Of a stretch of DNA of 64,000 nucleotides, positions 16,897 through 25,360 are shown piece by piece. Position 1 is the stretch's first letter. Each line of letters starts with the position of its first letter. The translations under genes and the position numbers were made by a program. Source of the DNA: Erysipelothrix tonsillarum DSM 14972 (GTDB taxonomy: Bacteria > Bacillota_I > Bacilli_A > Erysipelotrichales > Erysipelotrichaceae). The stretch covers positions 458,933-522,932 of the forward strand of contig NZ_KB892377.1 of assembly GCF_000373785.1 (NCBI RefSeq), given 5' to 3'. The notes below the pieces were generated by a model, which saw only the letters and a list, made by a program, of their open reading frames with translations, was not told the DNA's origin and ran no database searches.

Positions 16897-17079
16897 TTCA
16901 TCGTACCTTTCCGATATGATGAGTTAATCTTAGTATCCCCTTAACCTATGATTAGTTGGTTATAGTATAGCAAAAAGTAATGGAAATGTAAGATAAAGAC
17001 TTAAAATAACCTGGATTTACTACTATTTGTTTTAAAAAGTGTCAATTTAAGATATGATAAGGAAAAGAAGGTGATTTAT

Positions 17080-17409
17080 ATGGAACAAGTTCTAATTGCT
17101 TTGATCATAATATTGGTTATTCTCATTATCGGATTAAGCATTGCTCGGATTCAAGAGCGAACCACAGAATATGATGTTTTTGAAGCGGAACGTAAATCAA
17201 AACCCTATACAGAGGCCGAAGTTCATCATCATGATAAGATGTTCCTTCAACAACCTCACAAACAAAAAGGGGCAAGGGTTAGCGAGCAAACGGACGAAGA
17301 AGTACGTCAACTTGTTTTGAGTGGCAAGAAACTTCTTGCCGTTAAAATGCTTGTTGATAAAACAGGCATGTCATTGGTGGAAGCAAAACATCATGTGGAA
17401 CAGTTTTAA
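17080..17409 (+). CDS. Membrane-anchored protein with L7/L12-like C-terminus
   Basis: The 109-residue protein has an N-terminal membrane helix (about 3-22), a charged linker, and a C-terminal 35-residue module, RQLVLSGKKLLAVKMLVDKT to VEAKHHVEQF. That module matches the helical part of ribosomal protein L7/L12 (G-K-K-x-x-A-V-K, T-G-x-x-L-x-E-A-K). In L7/L12 this domain contacts translation factors. I chose ATG 17080 because AGAAGG lies seven bases upstream; GTG 17071 would overlap that site. Function is not established. Confidence 0.7.
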   Translation: MEQVLIALIIILVILIIGLSIARIQERTTEYDVFEAERKSKPYTEAEVHHHDKMFLQQPHKQKGARVSEQTDEEVRQLVLSGKKLLAVKMLVDKTGMSLVEAKHHVEQF

Positions 17410-17413
17410 TTCA

Positions 17414-17440
17414 GTCTTAACTTCGGTTGAGACTTTTTTT
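17414..17440 (+). terminator. Terminator after the L7/L12-like membrane protein
   Basis: GTCTTAAC (17414-17421), loop TTCG, GTTGAGAC (17426-17433) and T7. The UUCG-type loop makes this a stable terminator. Confidence 0.92.
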
Positions 17441-17512
17441 ATGTGATGTTCCACATAAATGGTATATGAACCAGCATTCATGATATATTTAAATGAGTAG
17501 AGGAGGGGTATT

Positions 17513-18982
17513 GTGAAAATCTTACTAAATAAATTCAAAGAAGTTTCATTTTCAGTTTTACCGATCACCCTATTGGTGCTAATCATGCATTGGTTTTTAG
17601 TGCCGTTAGATTCGGATGTTTTAGCGCGTTTTCTTATTGGCGCTGTTTTGGTTATTTTAGGTTTAGGAATCTTTCTATTCGGTGCAGAATTGGGAATTGT
17701 ACCAATTGGAACCTTAATGGGAAAGTCAGTAGCACGGACTAATAAAGTTAGTGTTGTTGCTGTTTTAGGCGTTATATTGGGATTTTTAATTACATTTGCA
17801 GAGCCGGACTTGCAAATTCTTGCGAATGAAGTAAATGCTGCTTCTGGTGGTGCTTTATCTGCAACACTGATTGTTACGGTTGTATCAATGGGTGTTGGAA
17901 TTATGGTAGCCATTGGATTATTGCGTATTTTGTTTAGCAAACCGCTCAATAAAACGTTTGCAATTACATACCTTGGGATTTTAGTTTTAGGTGTGTTTGT
18001 ATCTGAAGAATTTTTAGCGATTGCAGTGGATGCATCTGGAGCAACAACCGGTGCAATGACAACACCCTTTATTCTTGCGCTTGGCTATGGTGTTTCTCAA
18101 CTTAAAGGTGGTAAACATGCAGAGGAGGATAGTTTTGGTATGGTAGGACTTGCCTCAGCAGGACCCATTTTCATGGTAATGATTATCAGTTTGTTAAAGG
18201 GGCTCGGTGGAATTGAAGGCGATGTTGTTGTCGCTCCTGAAGCCCAAGGAATTCTCTTGCCTTTTCTACAAATATTGCCTACAATGTTCAAAGAGTCATT
18301 CATATCTCTTTTACCGTTAACAATACTTTTTGTGGGATTTAATGTGTGGAAATTTAAATTAACTAAAATTCGACGTCATAAGATTTTCAAAGGATTACTG
18401 TATACCTTTGTTGGTCTTTCTATTTTTATGACAGGTGTGCAAGCTGGTTTTATGGATGCAGGTCGTATTTTAGGTGAAGGGGTCGCTTTAATGCCCAATC
18501 GCTACCTCTTGCTTGTTATTGGTTTCTTATTAGGGATGGTTGTTGTATTGGCAGAGCCAGCAGTGTATGTCTTAACGGAACAGGTTGAAGAGGTAACATC
18601 GGGTCATATTAAGAAAAAATCAATTCTAATTACACTTTCTATTGGAATTGCATTCGCAGTTATGTTGTCGATGCTGCGTATTATGTCTGTTAATCTTAAA
18701 CTCTGGCACTTTCTCTTACCGGGATTCTTACTGGCTTCATTTTTATCCTTTAAGGTTCCCAGTGTCTTTGTAGGTATTGCATATGATTCTGGGGGTGTCG
18801 CTTCAGGTCCGATGACAGCAACCTTTGTCTTAGCGTTTGCCCAAGGTGCTGCTTCAGCAATTCCAACCGCCAACGTCATGACGGATGGATTTGGGGTGAT
18901 TGCAATGATTGCAATGATGCCTATCATCGCAATTCAAATTTTAGGTGTTATGTATGGTCTGAAAACGAAACGAGGAGGTTAG
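17513..18982 (+). CDS. DUF1538 integral membrane protein
   Basis: The 489-residue protein has two internally similar halves of six to seven membrane segments. The repeated motifs are FGAELGIVPIG with FAEPDLQILA in the first half, and TGVQAGFMDAGR with VLAEPAVYVL in the second. This twofold repeat and the A-E-P motif mark the DUF1538 family, putative transporters of unknown substrate that are often found beside PII-like signalling proteins, as here. The start is GTG with GGAGGGG upstream. The downstream PII gene begins three bases after its stop codon, so they form a unit. Confidence 0.85.
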   Translation: MKILLNKFKEVSFSVLPITLLVLIMHWFLVPLDSDVLARFLIGAVLVILGLGIFLFGAELGIVPIGTLMGKSVARTNKVSVVAVLGVILGFLITFAEPDLQILANEVNAASGGALSATLIVTVVSMGVGIMVAIGLLRILFSKPLNKTFAITYLGILVLGVFVSEEFLAIAVDASGATTGAMTTPFILALGYGVSQLKGGKHAEEDSFGMVGLASAGPIFMVMIISLLKGLGGIEGDVVVAPEAQGILLPFLQILPTMFKESFISLLPLTILFVGFNVWKFKLTKIRRHKIFKGLLYTFVGLSIFMTGVQAGFMDAGRILGEGVALMPNRYLLLVIGFLLGMVVVLAEPAVYVLTEQVEEVTSGHIKKKSILITLSIGIAFAVMLSMLRIMSVNLKLWHFLLPGFLLASFLSFKVPSVFVGIAYDSGGVASGPMTATFVLAFAQGAASAIPTANVMTDGFGVIAMIAMMPIIAIQILGVMYGLKTKRGG

Positions 18983-18985
18983 ACT

Positions 18986-19648
18986 ATGCCTTTTGAAATA
19001 TCAAATTTAATGATGGTGTGTTCAATCGTTGAACGTGAACAAGGGAGCCATATTCTTGCGATTTCTCGAGAAGTCGGAGCAACGGGTGGAACTATTTTCC
19101 AAGGAAGAGGTTCCGTAAAAGATCGTTTTTTGAATTTGTTAGGTCTTGATGAACGACGTAAAGAAATTTGCATGACTATCATGCCTGAATCGATGGAATC
19201 ATCGTTTTATGAAACACTTCAAACGCATACGAATTTTAAAAAACCGGGTACGGGTATCGTCTTTTCAATACCGTTGAAAGATGTCTTGGGAATTAATCAA
19301 TTACCAAAGAAAAGTCAAACATATAAGGAAGGTGATAAAAAAATGAGTACGGATGCAATCTTTATAATTGTAGATGATGGGTTGGCACAGGATGTCATGC
19401 ATGTTGCGAAAGAAAATGGAGCAACTGGTGGTACTGTGATTCATGCAAGGGGTTCTGGAACACATGAACATGAAAAGCTTTTTAATATGGATATTGAACC
19501 CGAAAAAGAGATCATTCTCATTTTAACGAAAACCGAAAATACGACGGGGATTATTGAGGCAATCAATAAGGCTTTTGAAATTGATAAGCCTGGACACGGT
19601 GTCATTTTCGTAATCGAAACAACACGAACATTAGGACTTGTAGTATAA
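18986..19648 (+). CDS. Tandem-domain PII-like signalling protein
   Basis: The 220-residue protein holds two PII-like domains, about 5-105 and 120-220. Each has the block GATGGTxxxxRG (REVGATGGTIFQGRGS at about 29-44 and ENGATGGTVIHARGSG at about 138-153) and ends in a KPGTGIVFSI or KPGHGVIFVI strand. Standard PII proteins have one domain and form trimers, so a fusion of two is unusual. It probably binds a nucleotide or metabolite and gates the DUF1538 membrane protein encoded just upstream. A strong internal ribosome binding site lies at the domain boundary. Confidence 0.85.
   Translation: MPFEISNLMMVCSIVEREQGSHILAISREVGATGGTIFQGRGSVKDRFLNLLGLDERRKEICMTIMPESMESSFYETLQTHTNFKKPGTGIVFSIPLKDVLGINQLPKKSQTYKEGDKKMSTDAIFIIVDDGLAQDVMHVAKENGATGGTVIHARGSGTHEHEKLFNMDIEPEKEIILILTKTENTTGIIEAINKAFEIDKPGHGVIFVIETTRTLGLVV
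19325..19345 (+). promoter_or_regulatory. Internal ribosome binding site and start in the PII gene
   Basis: AAGGAAGGTGAT (19325-19336) is nearly identical to the ideal Shine-Dalgarno sequence and stands six bases before an in-frame ATG (19343, residue 120). That start would give a separate 101-residue single-domain PII protein, ending at 19648. The site lies exactly in the linker between the two domains. Dual translation is an inference. Confidence 0.5.
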
Positions 19649-19675
19649 TTTAACTTCAAGGAAAACAGGTATCTC

Positions 19676-19714
19676 ACGCCAATATGCGGGGATGCCTTTT
19701 TTTTACTCTTTTAT
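19676..19714 (+). terminator. Terminator after the PII gene
   Basis: AGGTATC (19677-19683) pairs with GATGCCT (19701-19707), with an inner CGC/GCG pair, followed by T8. Confidence 0.85.
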
Positions 19715-19743
19715 GATAAAACAAATTATTATGTGAAAATATC

Positions 19744-19781
19744 ATGATAACGCTTGCATCTTCAAATGAGTGTGATATATT
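19744..19781 (+). promoter_or_regulatory. Promoter with overlapping cre site for the PTS operon
   Basis: The -35 box TTGCAT (19754-19759) and the TG-extended -10 box TATATT (19776-19781) are 16 bases apart. TGATAACGCTTGCA (19745-19758) matches the cre consensus TGWNANCGNTNNCA at every position and overlaps the -35 box, so CcpA binding there should repress in the presence of a preferred sugar. Confidence 0.65.
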
Positions 19782-19850
19782 TAGATTAGCTACATGGTAT
19801 ATACCACTGAATTTATCAGGGATGTACGTAGTAAAGGAGAAGAAAAGATT

Positions 19851-21176
19851 ATGGAGAAATTAACATCATGGATGGAAGAACATTTCGTCCCTATTGCTAT
19901 TAAAATTGGATCGCAAAAGCATTTAGTTGCAATTCGTGATGCTTTTATCAGTATCATGCCAATAACAATGGCAGGTTCAGTTGCGGTACTTCTCAATGCA
20001 CTTGTAAGAGATTTACCTGCTAAATTCGGAGCAGAGGGTATTACCGATGCGTTCAGCTGGTTAATTGGTATTAATGGAAATATTTGGTTTGGTACTCTTG
20101 CAATTCTTGCACTCGTTTTTGCATTTGCAATTGGATATCAACTTTCAAAAGCGTATGATGTTGATCCACTTGCTGGTGGATTAATCTCATTAGCAGCATT
20201 TATTGTGGTTACACCACAAATTGCGTCAATTGATGTTGCCGGTATGGCTGAACCTGTAGTAGGTTGGGGATACATCGGTATTGGCTATATGGATGCCAAG
20301 GGATTATTTACCGCGTTAATTGTAGGTTTTGTCTCAACAATTATTTATGCTAAATTGATGAATAAAAACATTACGATTAAATTACCGGATCAAGTACCTC
20401 CTGCAGTTTCTCGAGCATTTGCTTCGATTATTCCAGGGTGTGTTGCGCTCTATGTCGTAGGAACGCTTGCATATTTAACTACAACGTTCTTTGATGCATC
20501 GATTGGTGATTTGATTCTAAAATATTTACAAATGCCATTCTTAAATGTTTCACAAGGTCTCGGTTCAGTAATTTTTGTTACTATTTCAGTATCTGTATTT
20601 TGGTTCTTTGGACTTCATGGTACCAATGTACTCGCACCAGCATTAGATGGTGTATACAAGGTTGCGTTAACGGCTAATACAAACGCCTACAATGCATCTC
20701 TATCAGCCGAAAATTTACCATATCTTTGGACTCGCGGTTCTTTCGATGCTTTTGCTTGGATGGGTGGAGCTGGATGTACGCTTGGTTTAATTATCGCGCT
20801 ACTTCTTTTCTCCAAACGTGAGGAAAATCGAGCTGTTGCTAAATTAAGCGCACCGATGGGATTATTTAATATTAATGAACCCGTTATCTTTGGTTTACCA
20901 ATTGTGCTCAATCCTATATATCTAATTCCTTGGATTCTTGTGCCAACAGTCTTGGTAACGATTGCTTATCTCGCTACTTCAGCAGGTCTAGTACCACCTG
21001 TATTCTTAGAAGTTCCATGGGTAATGCCTCCAATCCTCTATGCTTGGATGTCAACGGGATTCTCGTTCTCAGCAGCATTGCTTTCATTAATTAATCTTAT
21101 AATCGGAACGGCAATATGGGCAGTATTTGTCCTTGTCGCAAATAAAATTGATTATAATGAAGCGAACAAATCCTAA
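19851..21176 (+). CDS. PTS EIIC, cellobiose/lactose family
   Basis: The 441-residue permease has about ten membrane segments and the family marks WFFGLHGTNVLAPA (centre) and MGLFNINEPVIFGLPIVLNP, which contains the conserved N-E-P substrate/phosphorylation motif. It should import a beta-linked disaccharide or a related sugar while EIIB phosphorylates it. No EIIA or EIIB gene is nearby, so it must borrow them. I chose ATG 19851 (MEKLTSWMEEH), eleven bases after AGGAG; the longer frame from 19794 adds an untypical N-terminus. The cre-overlapped promoter fits catabolite control. Confidence 0.92.
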   Translation: MEKLTSWMEEHFVPIAIKIGSQKHLVAIRDAFISIMPITMAGSVAVLLNALVRDLPAKFGAEGITDAFSWLIGINGNIWFGTLAILALVFAFAIGYQLSKAYDVDPLAGGLISLAAFIVVTPQIASIDVAGMAEPVVGWGYIGIGYMDAKGLFTALIVGFVSTIIYAKLMNKNITIKLPDQVPPAVSRAFASIIPGCVALYVVGTLAYLTTTFFDASIGDLILKYLQMPFLNVSQGLGSVIFVTISVSVFWFFGLHGTNVLAPALDGVYKVALTANTNAYNASLSAENLPYLWTRGSFDAFAWMGGAGCTLGLIIALLLFSKREENRAVAKLSAPMGLFNINEPVIFGLPIVLNPIYLIPWILVPTVLVTIAYLATSAGLVPPVFLEVPWVMPPILYAWMSTGFSFSAALLSLINLIIGTAIWAVFVLVANKIDYNEANKS

Positions 21177-21189
21177 ATAATATATAATC

Positions 21190-21215
21190 ATATTAGGAGC
21201 GACTGCTCCTAATAT
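21190..21215 (+). terminator. Intra-operon 11-bp hairpin
   Basis: ATATTAGGAGC (21190-21200), loop GACT, GCTCCTAATAT (21205-21215): a perfect stem with no strong T-run. It could partly terminate or protect the permease mRNA and so set its level above the downstream genes. Confidence 0.5.
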
Positions 21216-21234
21216 TCGTTTATAGGAGGTTATA

Positions 21235-21390
21235 ATGAAACAATGGATCGTTTTTATGCTTTCAATTGGATTGTTGCTTATCGTACTTTCGAGTACAAAG
21301 GAACAAGGGTTGGGATTGATGATAACGGGTCTTGTGCTAATCATTGTTTCTCTATGGTTACTATTTCGAAAGAGTAAGGGAGAAAAATAG
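21235..21390 (+). CDS. Small two-helix membrane protein
   Basis: This 51-residue ORF runs from ATG 21235, with TAGGAGG seven bases upstream, to a TAG that directly touches the start of the next gene. The product has two hydrophobic segments (about 4-18 and 26-43) separated by a short charged turn and ends in RKSKGEK. The strong ribosome binding site and the zero-base spacing to the DUF3284 gene support it as a real gene. I do not recognise a family. It may assist or regulate the PTS permease. Confidence 0.7.
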   Translation: MKQWIVFMLSIGLLLIVLSSTKEQGLGLMITGLVLIIVSLWLLFRKSKGEK

Positions 21391-21831
21391 ATGGAAGTTT
21401 CAAGAACGATTAATGGCTCAACAGAACAATGTTATAATTTATTGATGGAGTCATTGTGTATGGATATCAAAGCATCCACTGGGGAAGCTTTGGACCAAGA
21501 CGAAATTAACGAAGGGTTTACATATCAAAAAACATTACGCAGTCGCATGGGCAATTCAGGTGTTGTTACTGTAACGGTCTTAGAGCTAAAGCAATCAGCC
21601 CGTTATCGTGTACGTTTTGAGAGTGCACAAGGGACGAACGAATTGAGTTATGAATTAATCCCAGTTGACAAGACATCATTTACGTTAAAATATGAAGAAT
21701 CCTATCATTCACATAAGAAAAGTAAAATGCTTAATTTCAAACTTATGGAACGTTTTTATCGTAAAGGGAGTCGAAAGAGAATTAACTTATTATTTGATCA
21801 AATTGAGGGGTTACTGAAAGAGCAGATATAA
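21391..21831 (+). CDS. DUF3284 domain protein
   Basis: The 146-residue protein matches DUF3284, a family repeatedly found next to cellobiose-type PTS permeases and 6-phospho-glycosidases. It has no membrane segment. A mixed beta fold rich in charged strands (FTYQKTLRSRMG; VRFESAQGTNELSYEL) ends in a basic helix with FYRKGSRKRINLLFDQ. The biochemical role is not known. It begins immediately after the 51-residue membrane protein. Confidence 0.8.
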   Translation: MEVSRTINGSTEQCYNLLMESLCMDIKASTGEALDQDEINEGFTYQKTLRSRMGNSGVVTVTVLELKQSARYRVRFESAQGTNELSYELIPVDKTSFTLKYEESYHSHKKSKMLNFKLMERFYRKGSRKRINLLFDQIEGLLKEQI

Positions 21832-21854
21832 TTACAAAAAAATGAGGAGGCTTT

Positions 21855-22943
21855 ATGGCACGATTAGGTATTTCAATTTATCCTGAGAACTCAACACTTG
21901 AACGTGATATTGAGTATCTTAAAAAAGCATCAAAATGCGGTTTTAAGCGTATTTTTATGAGTTTATTACAAGCAGATGCTAAAGAAAAAGCGGAACTTAT
22001 AAAAGCGTATCGAATACTTACCGATGTGGCACATCAATGCGGCATGGAGGTCATTATCGATGTGGCACCATCTGTTTTTGAAACGTTTAATCTTTCTAAA
22101 GATGATTTATCCTTCTTTAATGAGATTGGTGTTGATGGCATACGCCTTGACGAGGGTTATAATGGAGCGGTTGAAAGTCAGATGACCTTTAATCCTTATG
22201 GTTTGAAAATTGAATTAAATTCCAGTCAAGGGAATGATTATATTGAAAATGTGATGACATATTATCCGAATAAAAATGCACTGATTACGTGTCATAATTT
22301 TTATCCTCAACGCTATACAGGTCTAAGTCAAAAACATTTCGATGCATGCAATGCAAAGATTCGTAAACTGGGTCTGCAAAGTGCTGCTTTTGTTTCAAGC
22401 CAAAATCACGATACGTTTGGCCCTTGGCCTGTTTATGAGGGCCTTTGTACCCTCGAACATCATCGTGATTTACCTATTGATGTTCAGATTCGTGAGTTGA
22501 TTGCGACTGAAATGATTGATGACATCATCATTGGAAATGCTTATGCTTCAGATGAAGAATTAGCAATGTGTGCTTCTATTGAACTGGGTAAACTCCAATT
22601 TAAGATTGAGTTGGAATCGACGATTACACCCATTGAATCAAAGATTCTTTATGATCATTATCACTTTGTACGAGGGGATATGAGTGCTTATATGGCGCGT
22701 TCAACGATGCCACGGGTTACTTATGCATCGGAGTCTATTCCTCCAAAACACATTCGAGATTTGGAACGCGGTGACGTTGTGATTTTGAATGATAATTATG
22801 GCCGATACAAAGGGGAATTGCATATCGTACTTGAAGCCATGCCTAATGATGGTAATAAGAATATCATCGGTCATCTGCCAGAAAATGAAATGATGCTGTT
22901 GAATTATATTCAGCCATGGCGACCTTTCGCATTTTTAAAATAA
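21855..22943 (+). CDS. MupG-like 6-phospho-N-acetylmuramidase family (DUF871)
   Basis: The 362-residue protein has the TIM-barrel N-terminal domain (about 1-235), with GISIYPENST and GVDGIRLDEGYNG, and the beta-rich C-terminal domain (about 245-360) of the DUF871 family. A characterised member, MupG of Staphylococcus aureus, cleaves MurNAc-6P-GlcNAc into its two sugars. Here it stands with a PTS permease and a GntR regulator but without a murQ etherase, so the phospho-disaccharide it cuts may differ. GAGGAGG precedes ATG. Confidence 0.85.
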   Translation: MARLGISIYPENSTLERDIEYLKKASKCGFKRIFMSLLQADAKEKAELIKAYRILTDVAHQCGMEVIIDVAPSVFETFNLSKDDLSFFNEIGVDGIRLDEGYNGAVESQMTFNPYGLKIELNSSQGNDYIENVMTYYPNKNALITCHNFYPQRYTGLSQKHFDACNAKIRKLGLQSAAFVSSQNHDTFGPWPVYEGLCTLEHHRDLPIDVQIRELIATEMIDDIIIGNAYASDEELAMCASIELGKLQFKIELESTITPIESKILYDHYHFVRGDMSAYMARSTMPRVTYASESIPPKHIRDLERGDVVILNDNYGRYKGELHIVLEAMPNDGNKNIIGHLPENEMMLLNYIQPWRPFAFLK

Positions 22944-22997
22944 GCGTTGCTTGTTTCGTAATATAACTTATAATAAATATATCTTGGAGGTTTGCGC

Positions 22998-23657
22998 ATG
23001 AAAATTCCACTCTATCAACAGATTAAAAATGAAATTATCGAAACAATTGATTCAATGGAACCAAATGCAGCAATTTCGAGTGAGCGTGATTTTACAGAAC
23101 ATTTCCAAGCAAGTCGGATGACGATCCGGAAAGCAATCAATGAATTAGTTGATGAAGGCTATTTGTATCGTGATGCGAACCGTGGGACTTTTGTTTCGGA
23201 TAAACGTTTAATTAAAAAAAATTCACTGTTAACTCCCGAGTTTGATCACTATAAAATTCTTTATTTTGATGTGAAAGCGTCTTGCGGTAAAGAGGTAAGT
23301 GAAAGTCTTCATATTCCTTTGGATACATCTGTAGTACGTTTTATTCGAGTTTTATCCTATCACGATGTGAATATAGCAATCGAAGAAATCTATATTGCCC
23401 GCAATCAATTATCGGATGAAGCATTTAATGAATTACCGCGATTACGAGATTTTAATCCTTTCTTAAATCGTGGGAGTGCATCTTTTACAATCCTTCCGCA
23501 AATAGTACCAATAAAATACGCGAATATTTTAGGAATTAAAATTGGTAGTCCAATTTTAGTCGTTGATTCAATTATATCTAAAATTGATGGCAACCCTTTG
23601 GTATACATTAAAAGTTTTAATCATCCTGAACACCGTTTGATAGAAATTACAGATTAG
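22998..23657 (+). CDS. GntR-family regulator with UTRA domain
   Basis: The 219-residue protein has an N-terminal winged helix of the GntR/HutC type (IPLYQQIKNEI at the start, SRMTIRKAINELVDEGYLYR at about 36-55). The C-terminal UTRA ligand domain (about 75-218) usually binds a phosphosugar. I chose ATG 22998, which has TTGGAGG seven bases upstream, over TTG 22992. It is the last gene of the PTS/MupG locus and probably controls it in response to the phosphorylated substrate. Confidence 0.92.
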   Translation: MKIPLYQQIKNEIIETIDSMEPNAAISSERDFTEHFQASRMTIRKAINELVDEGYLYRDANRGTFVSDKRLIKKNSLLTPEFDHYKILYFDVKASCGKEVSESLHIPLDTSVVRFIRVLSYHDVNIAIEEIYIARNQLSDEAFNELPRLRDFNPFLNRGSASFTILPQIVPIKYANILGIKIGSPILVVDSIISKIDGNPLVYIKSFNHPEHRLIEITD

Positions 23658-23669
23658 TCACAGTATCTA

Positions 23670-23711
23670 AAAAACAACAAATCTTACGATTAAGATTTGT
23701 TGTTTTTTTTT
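23670..23711 (+). terminator. Bidirectional terminator
   Basis: A 17-bp perfect stem (23670-23686 with 23691-23707), with a CGAT loop and A/T flanks on both sides, serves the GntR gene and the convergent ABC-F gene. Confidence 0.92.
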
Positions 23712-23774
23712 AGATGTATTAAGTTTTTTTCATAACCTCAACACAATTTATGGATTAAGGTCGCATCCTTTTGT

Positions 23775-25298
23775 TTACTGTTCAATGCTGATGATTTGAT
23801 CCACCCAGTCTTCATAAAAACTGGCTTCGTGTGAAACAAGAATGATTGTTCCTGTATATTCTTGAAGCGCGTATTTTAAAGCATCTTTACTTTCAATATC
23901 TAGATGGTTTGTTGGCTCATCAAGAACAAGCATGTTGGTGTAACGATTCATTAATAGACATAATTTAACTTTTGTCTGTTCGCCACCACTGAGCGTTTTA
24001 ATGCCACGACTCCAATGCTCTTCTTTCATTCCAACAGAAGCAAGTGTTTTACGGACTTCGCCTTGGGTAAAACGAGGATAAGTCTGACTAACAATTTGTA
24101 ATGGGGTTAAGGTATCATCAGACCAGTTTAAACTTTGTTCAAAGTAACCGATTTTTAGATCATCATTTAAATAAATGGATCCACCTAAGGGTTGCAGTTC
24201 ACCCATAATTGTTTTAATAAGTGTCGATTTTCCAATTCCATTAAATCCTGTGATTGCAAAACGCTCACCACCATATATTTTCATATGGAATCCATCAATT
24301 AAGATAGTGTCATAACCGATTGCCAAATCAATAGTTTCTAACACTCGTACATTTGCCTGTGACAAGGTTTTGAAAGTATAGTTTTGTTTTGCATGCGCGA
24401 GTGGTGCATGGACCCGATCGAGGCGATTTAATTGCTTTTGTCGACCTCGAGCCATCTTTGCATTACCACCAGCTTTATTTTTGCGAATAAAGGCCTCTGT
24501 TTTTTCAATATAATTACGTTGCTTAGAGTAAAGACTCAGTTGTTCTTGTCGATTATGCTCTTTTTGTTTTAAAAAGGCATCATAATTTCCGTTATAGCGC
24601 GTAATTTTTTGAAAATCGATATCAACAATGACATTCGCAACGCGGTTGATGAATGAATCATCATGAGAAACAACGATAAAACTTTTTGCATAACTATTTA
24701 AATAATTCGCTAACCATTCAATGTGATCTACATCTAAAAAGTTTGTTGGTTCATCAAGGAGGAGGACATCGGCTTCAGACAGCAATAACTTTGCAAGAAT
24801 AACTTTAGCTCGTTGACCTCCCGATAGATGTTCAATTTTAGTATCGGTGCCAAGGAGGTTTAGACCGAGGCCTTGAATGACTTTTTGAATTTCGGTTTCA
24901 ATGGTATAGAAATCAGCTTGTAACAGTCGTTCTTGAATATTGGCAGCTTTTCGGAGTGCATCTTCATCATCCAAAGCCTCGAGATAATAGGTATTCATTC
25001 GTGCTTCCAATTCAAATAACTCCTGATAGGTTGTTGAGAGATAACCATGAATTGTTAATTCTGGGTCGACACTTACATATTGATCCATAAATGCAACATG
25101 TATCTTATCTTGCCAAAGTACAGTACCGGAATCAGGGGAAAGATCTCCAGTCATAAAACGAATGAGCGTACTTTTCCCTGCACCGTTTAAACCAACTAAT
25201 CCAATATGATCACCTTTGTGCAAAACAAATTCTGCATTGGAATAGAGTTCTCGCTCAACAAACGTGTGCGTTAAATTTTTTATTTCTAAATAGGGCAT
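23775..25298 (-). CDS. ABC-F protein (YfmM-like), ribosome-acting ATPase
   Basis: The 507-residue protein has two ABC ATPase domains and no membrane segment. Walker A motifs are GLNGAGKST (about 36-44) and GFNGIGKST (about 352-360). The signatures are LSGGQRAKV and LSGGEQTKV, and the Walker B motifs are LLLDEPTNFLD and LVLDEPTNHLD. A basic linker of about 50 residues (about 250-305) lies between the domains. ABC-F proteins act on ribosomes, rescuing stalled complexes or expelling antibiotics. By overall sequence it resembles YfmM of Bacillus. Its leader carries a tiny ORF and alternative hairpins, as in drug-inducible relatives. Confidence 0.92.
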   Translation of the reverse strand: MPYLEIKNLTHTFVERELYSNAEFVLHKGDHIGLVGLNGAGKSTLIRFMTGDLSPDSGTVLWQDKIHVAFMDQYVSVDPELTIHGYLSTTYQELFELEARMNTYYLEALDDEDALRKAANIQERLLQADFYTIETEIQKVIQGLGLNLLGTDTKIEHLSGGQRAKVILAKLLLSEADVLLLDEPTNFLDVDHIEWLANYLNSYAKSFIVVSHDDSFINRVANVIVDIDFQKITRYNGNYDAFLKQKEHNRQEQLSLYSKQRNYIEKTEAFIRKNKAGGNAKMARGRQKQLNRLDRVHAPLAHAKQNYTFKTLSQANVRVLETIDLAIGYDTILIDGFHMKIYGGERFAITGFNGIGKSTLIKTIMGELQPLGGSIYLNDDLKIGYFEQSLNWSDDTLTPLQIVSQTYPRFTQGEVRKTLASVGMKEEHWSRGIKTLSGGEQTKVKLCLLMNRYTNMLVLDEPTNHLDIESKDALKYALQEYTGTIILVSHEASFYEDWVDQIISIEQ

Positions 25299-25300
25299 AA

Positions 25301-25345
25301 TAAACCTTCTTTCACAATGAAGGTTTAAATGAGTAGTCCTTCATT
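25301..25345 (-). promoter_or_regulatory. Attenuator hairpins in the ABC-F leader
   Basis: On the minus strand, AATGAAGG (25345-25338) can pair with CCTTCATT (25323-25316). Alternatively TAAACCTTC (25327-25319) pairs with GAAGGTTTA (25309-25301). The two structures share the middle arm and exclude each other. The second one buries GAAGG, the ribosome binding site of the ABC-F gene. Ribosome position on the leader ORF would decide which forms. The mechanism is inferred. Confidence 0.65.
25312..25344 (-). CDS. Leader peptide ORF of the ABC-F gene, 10 codons
   Basis: The ORF reads MKDYSFKPSL and stops 13 bases before the ABC-F start codon. Its codons cover the first two arms of the alternative hairpins. 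Resistance-type ABC-F genes are often induced by a drug-stalled ribosome on such a leader. The promoter places the transcript start only about 10 bases before this ATG, and I see no strong ribosome binding site, so it may be translated as a nearly leaderless ORF. Translation is unproven. Confidence 0.5.
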   Translation of the reverse strand: MKDYSFKPSL

Positions 25346-25360
25346 AAAATATCTTTGCTT

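Noticed and set aside
17371..17949. A 192-codon open frame on the minus strand opposite the DUF1538 gene
   Set aside because: It lies fully antisense to a convincing membrane protein gene, has no ribosome binding site, and its composition is the mirror of hydrophobic codons.
21087..21344. An 85-codon minus-strand frame across the end of the PTS permease gene
   Set aside because: The plus strand there holds the permease end and a 51-residue ORF with a strong ribosome binding site that fits the operon spacing; the minus frame has neither.
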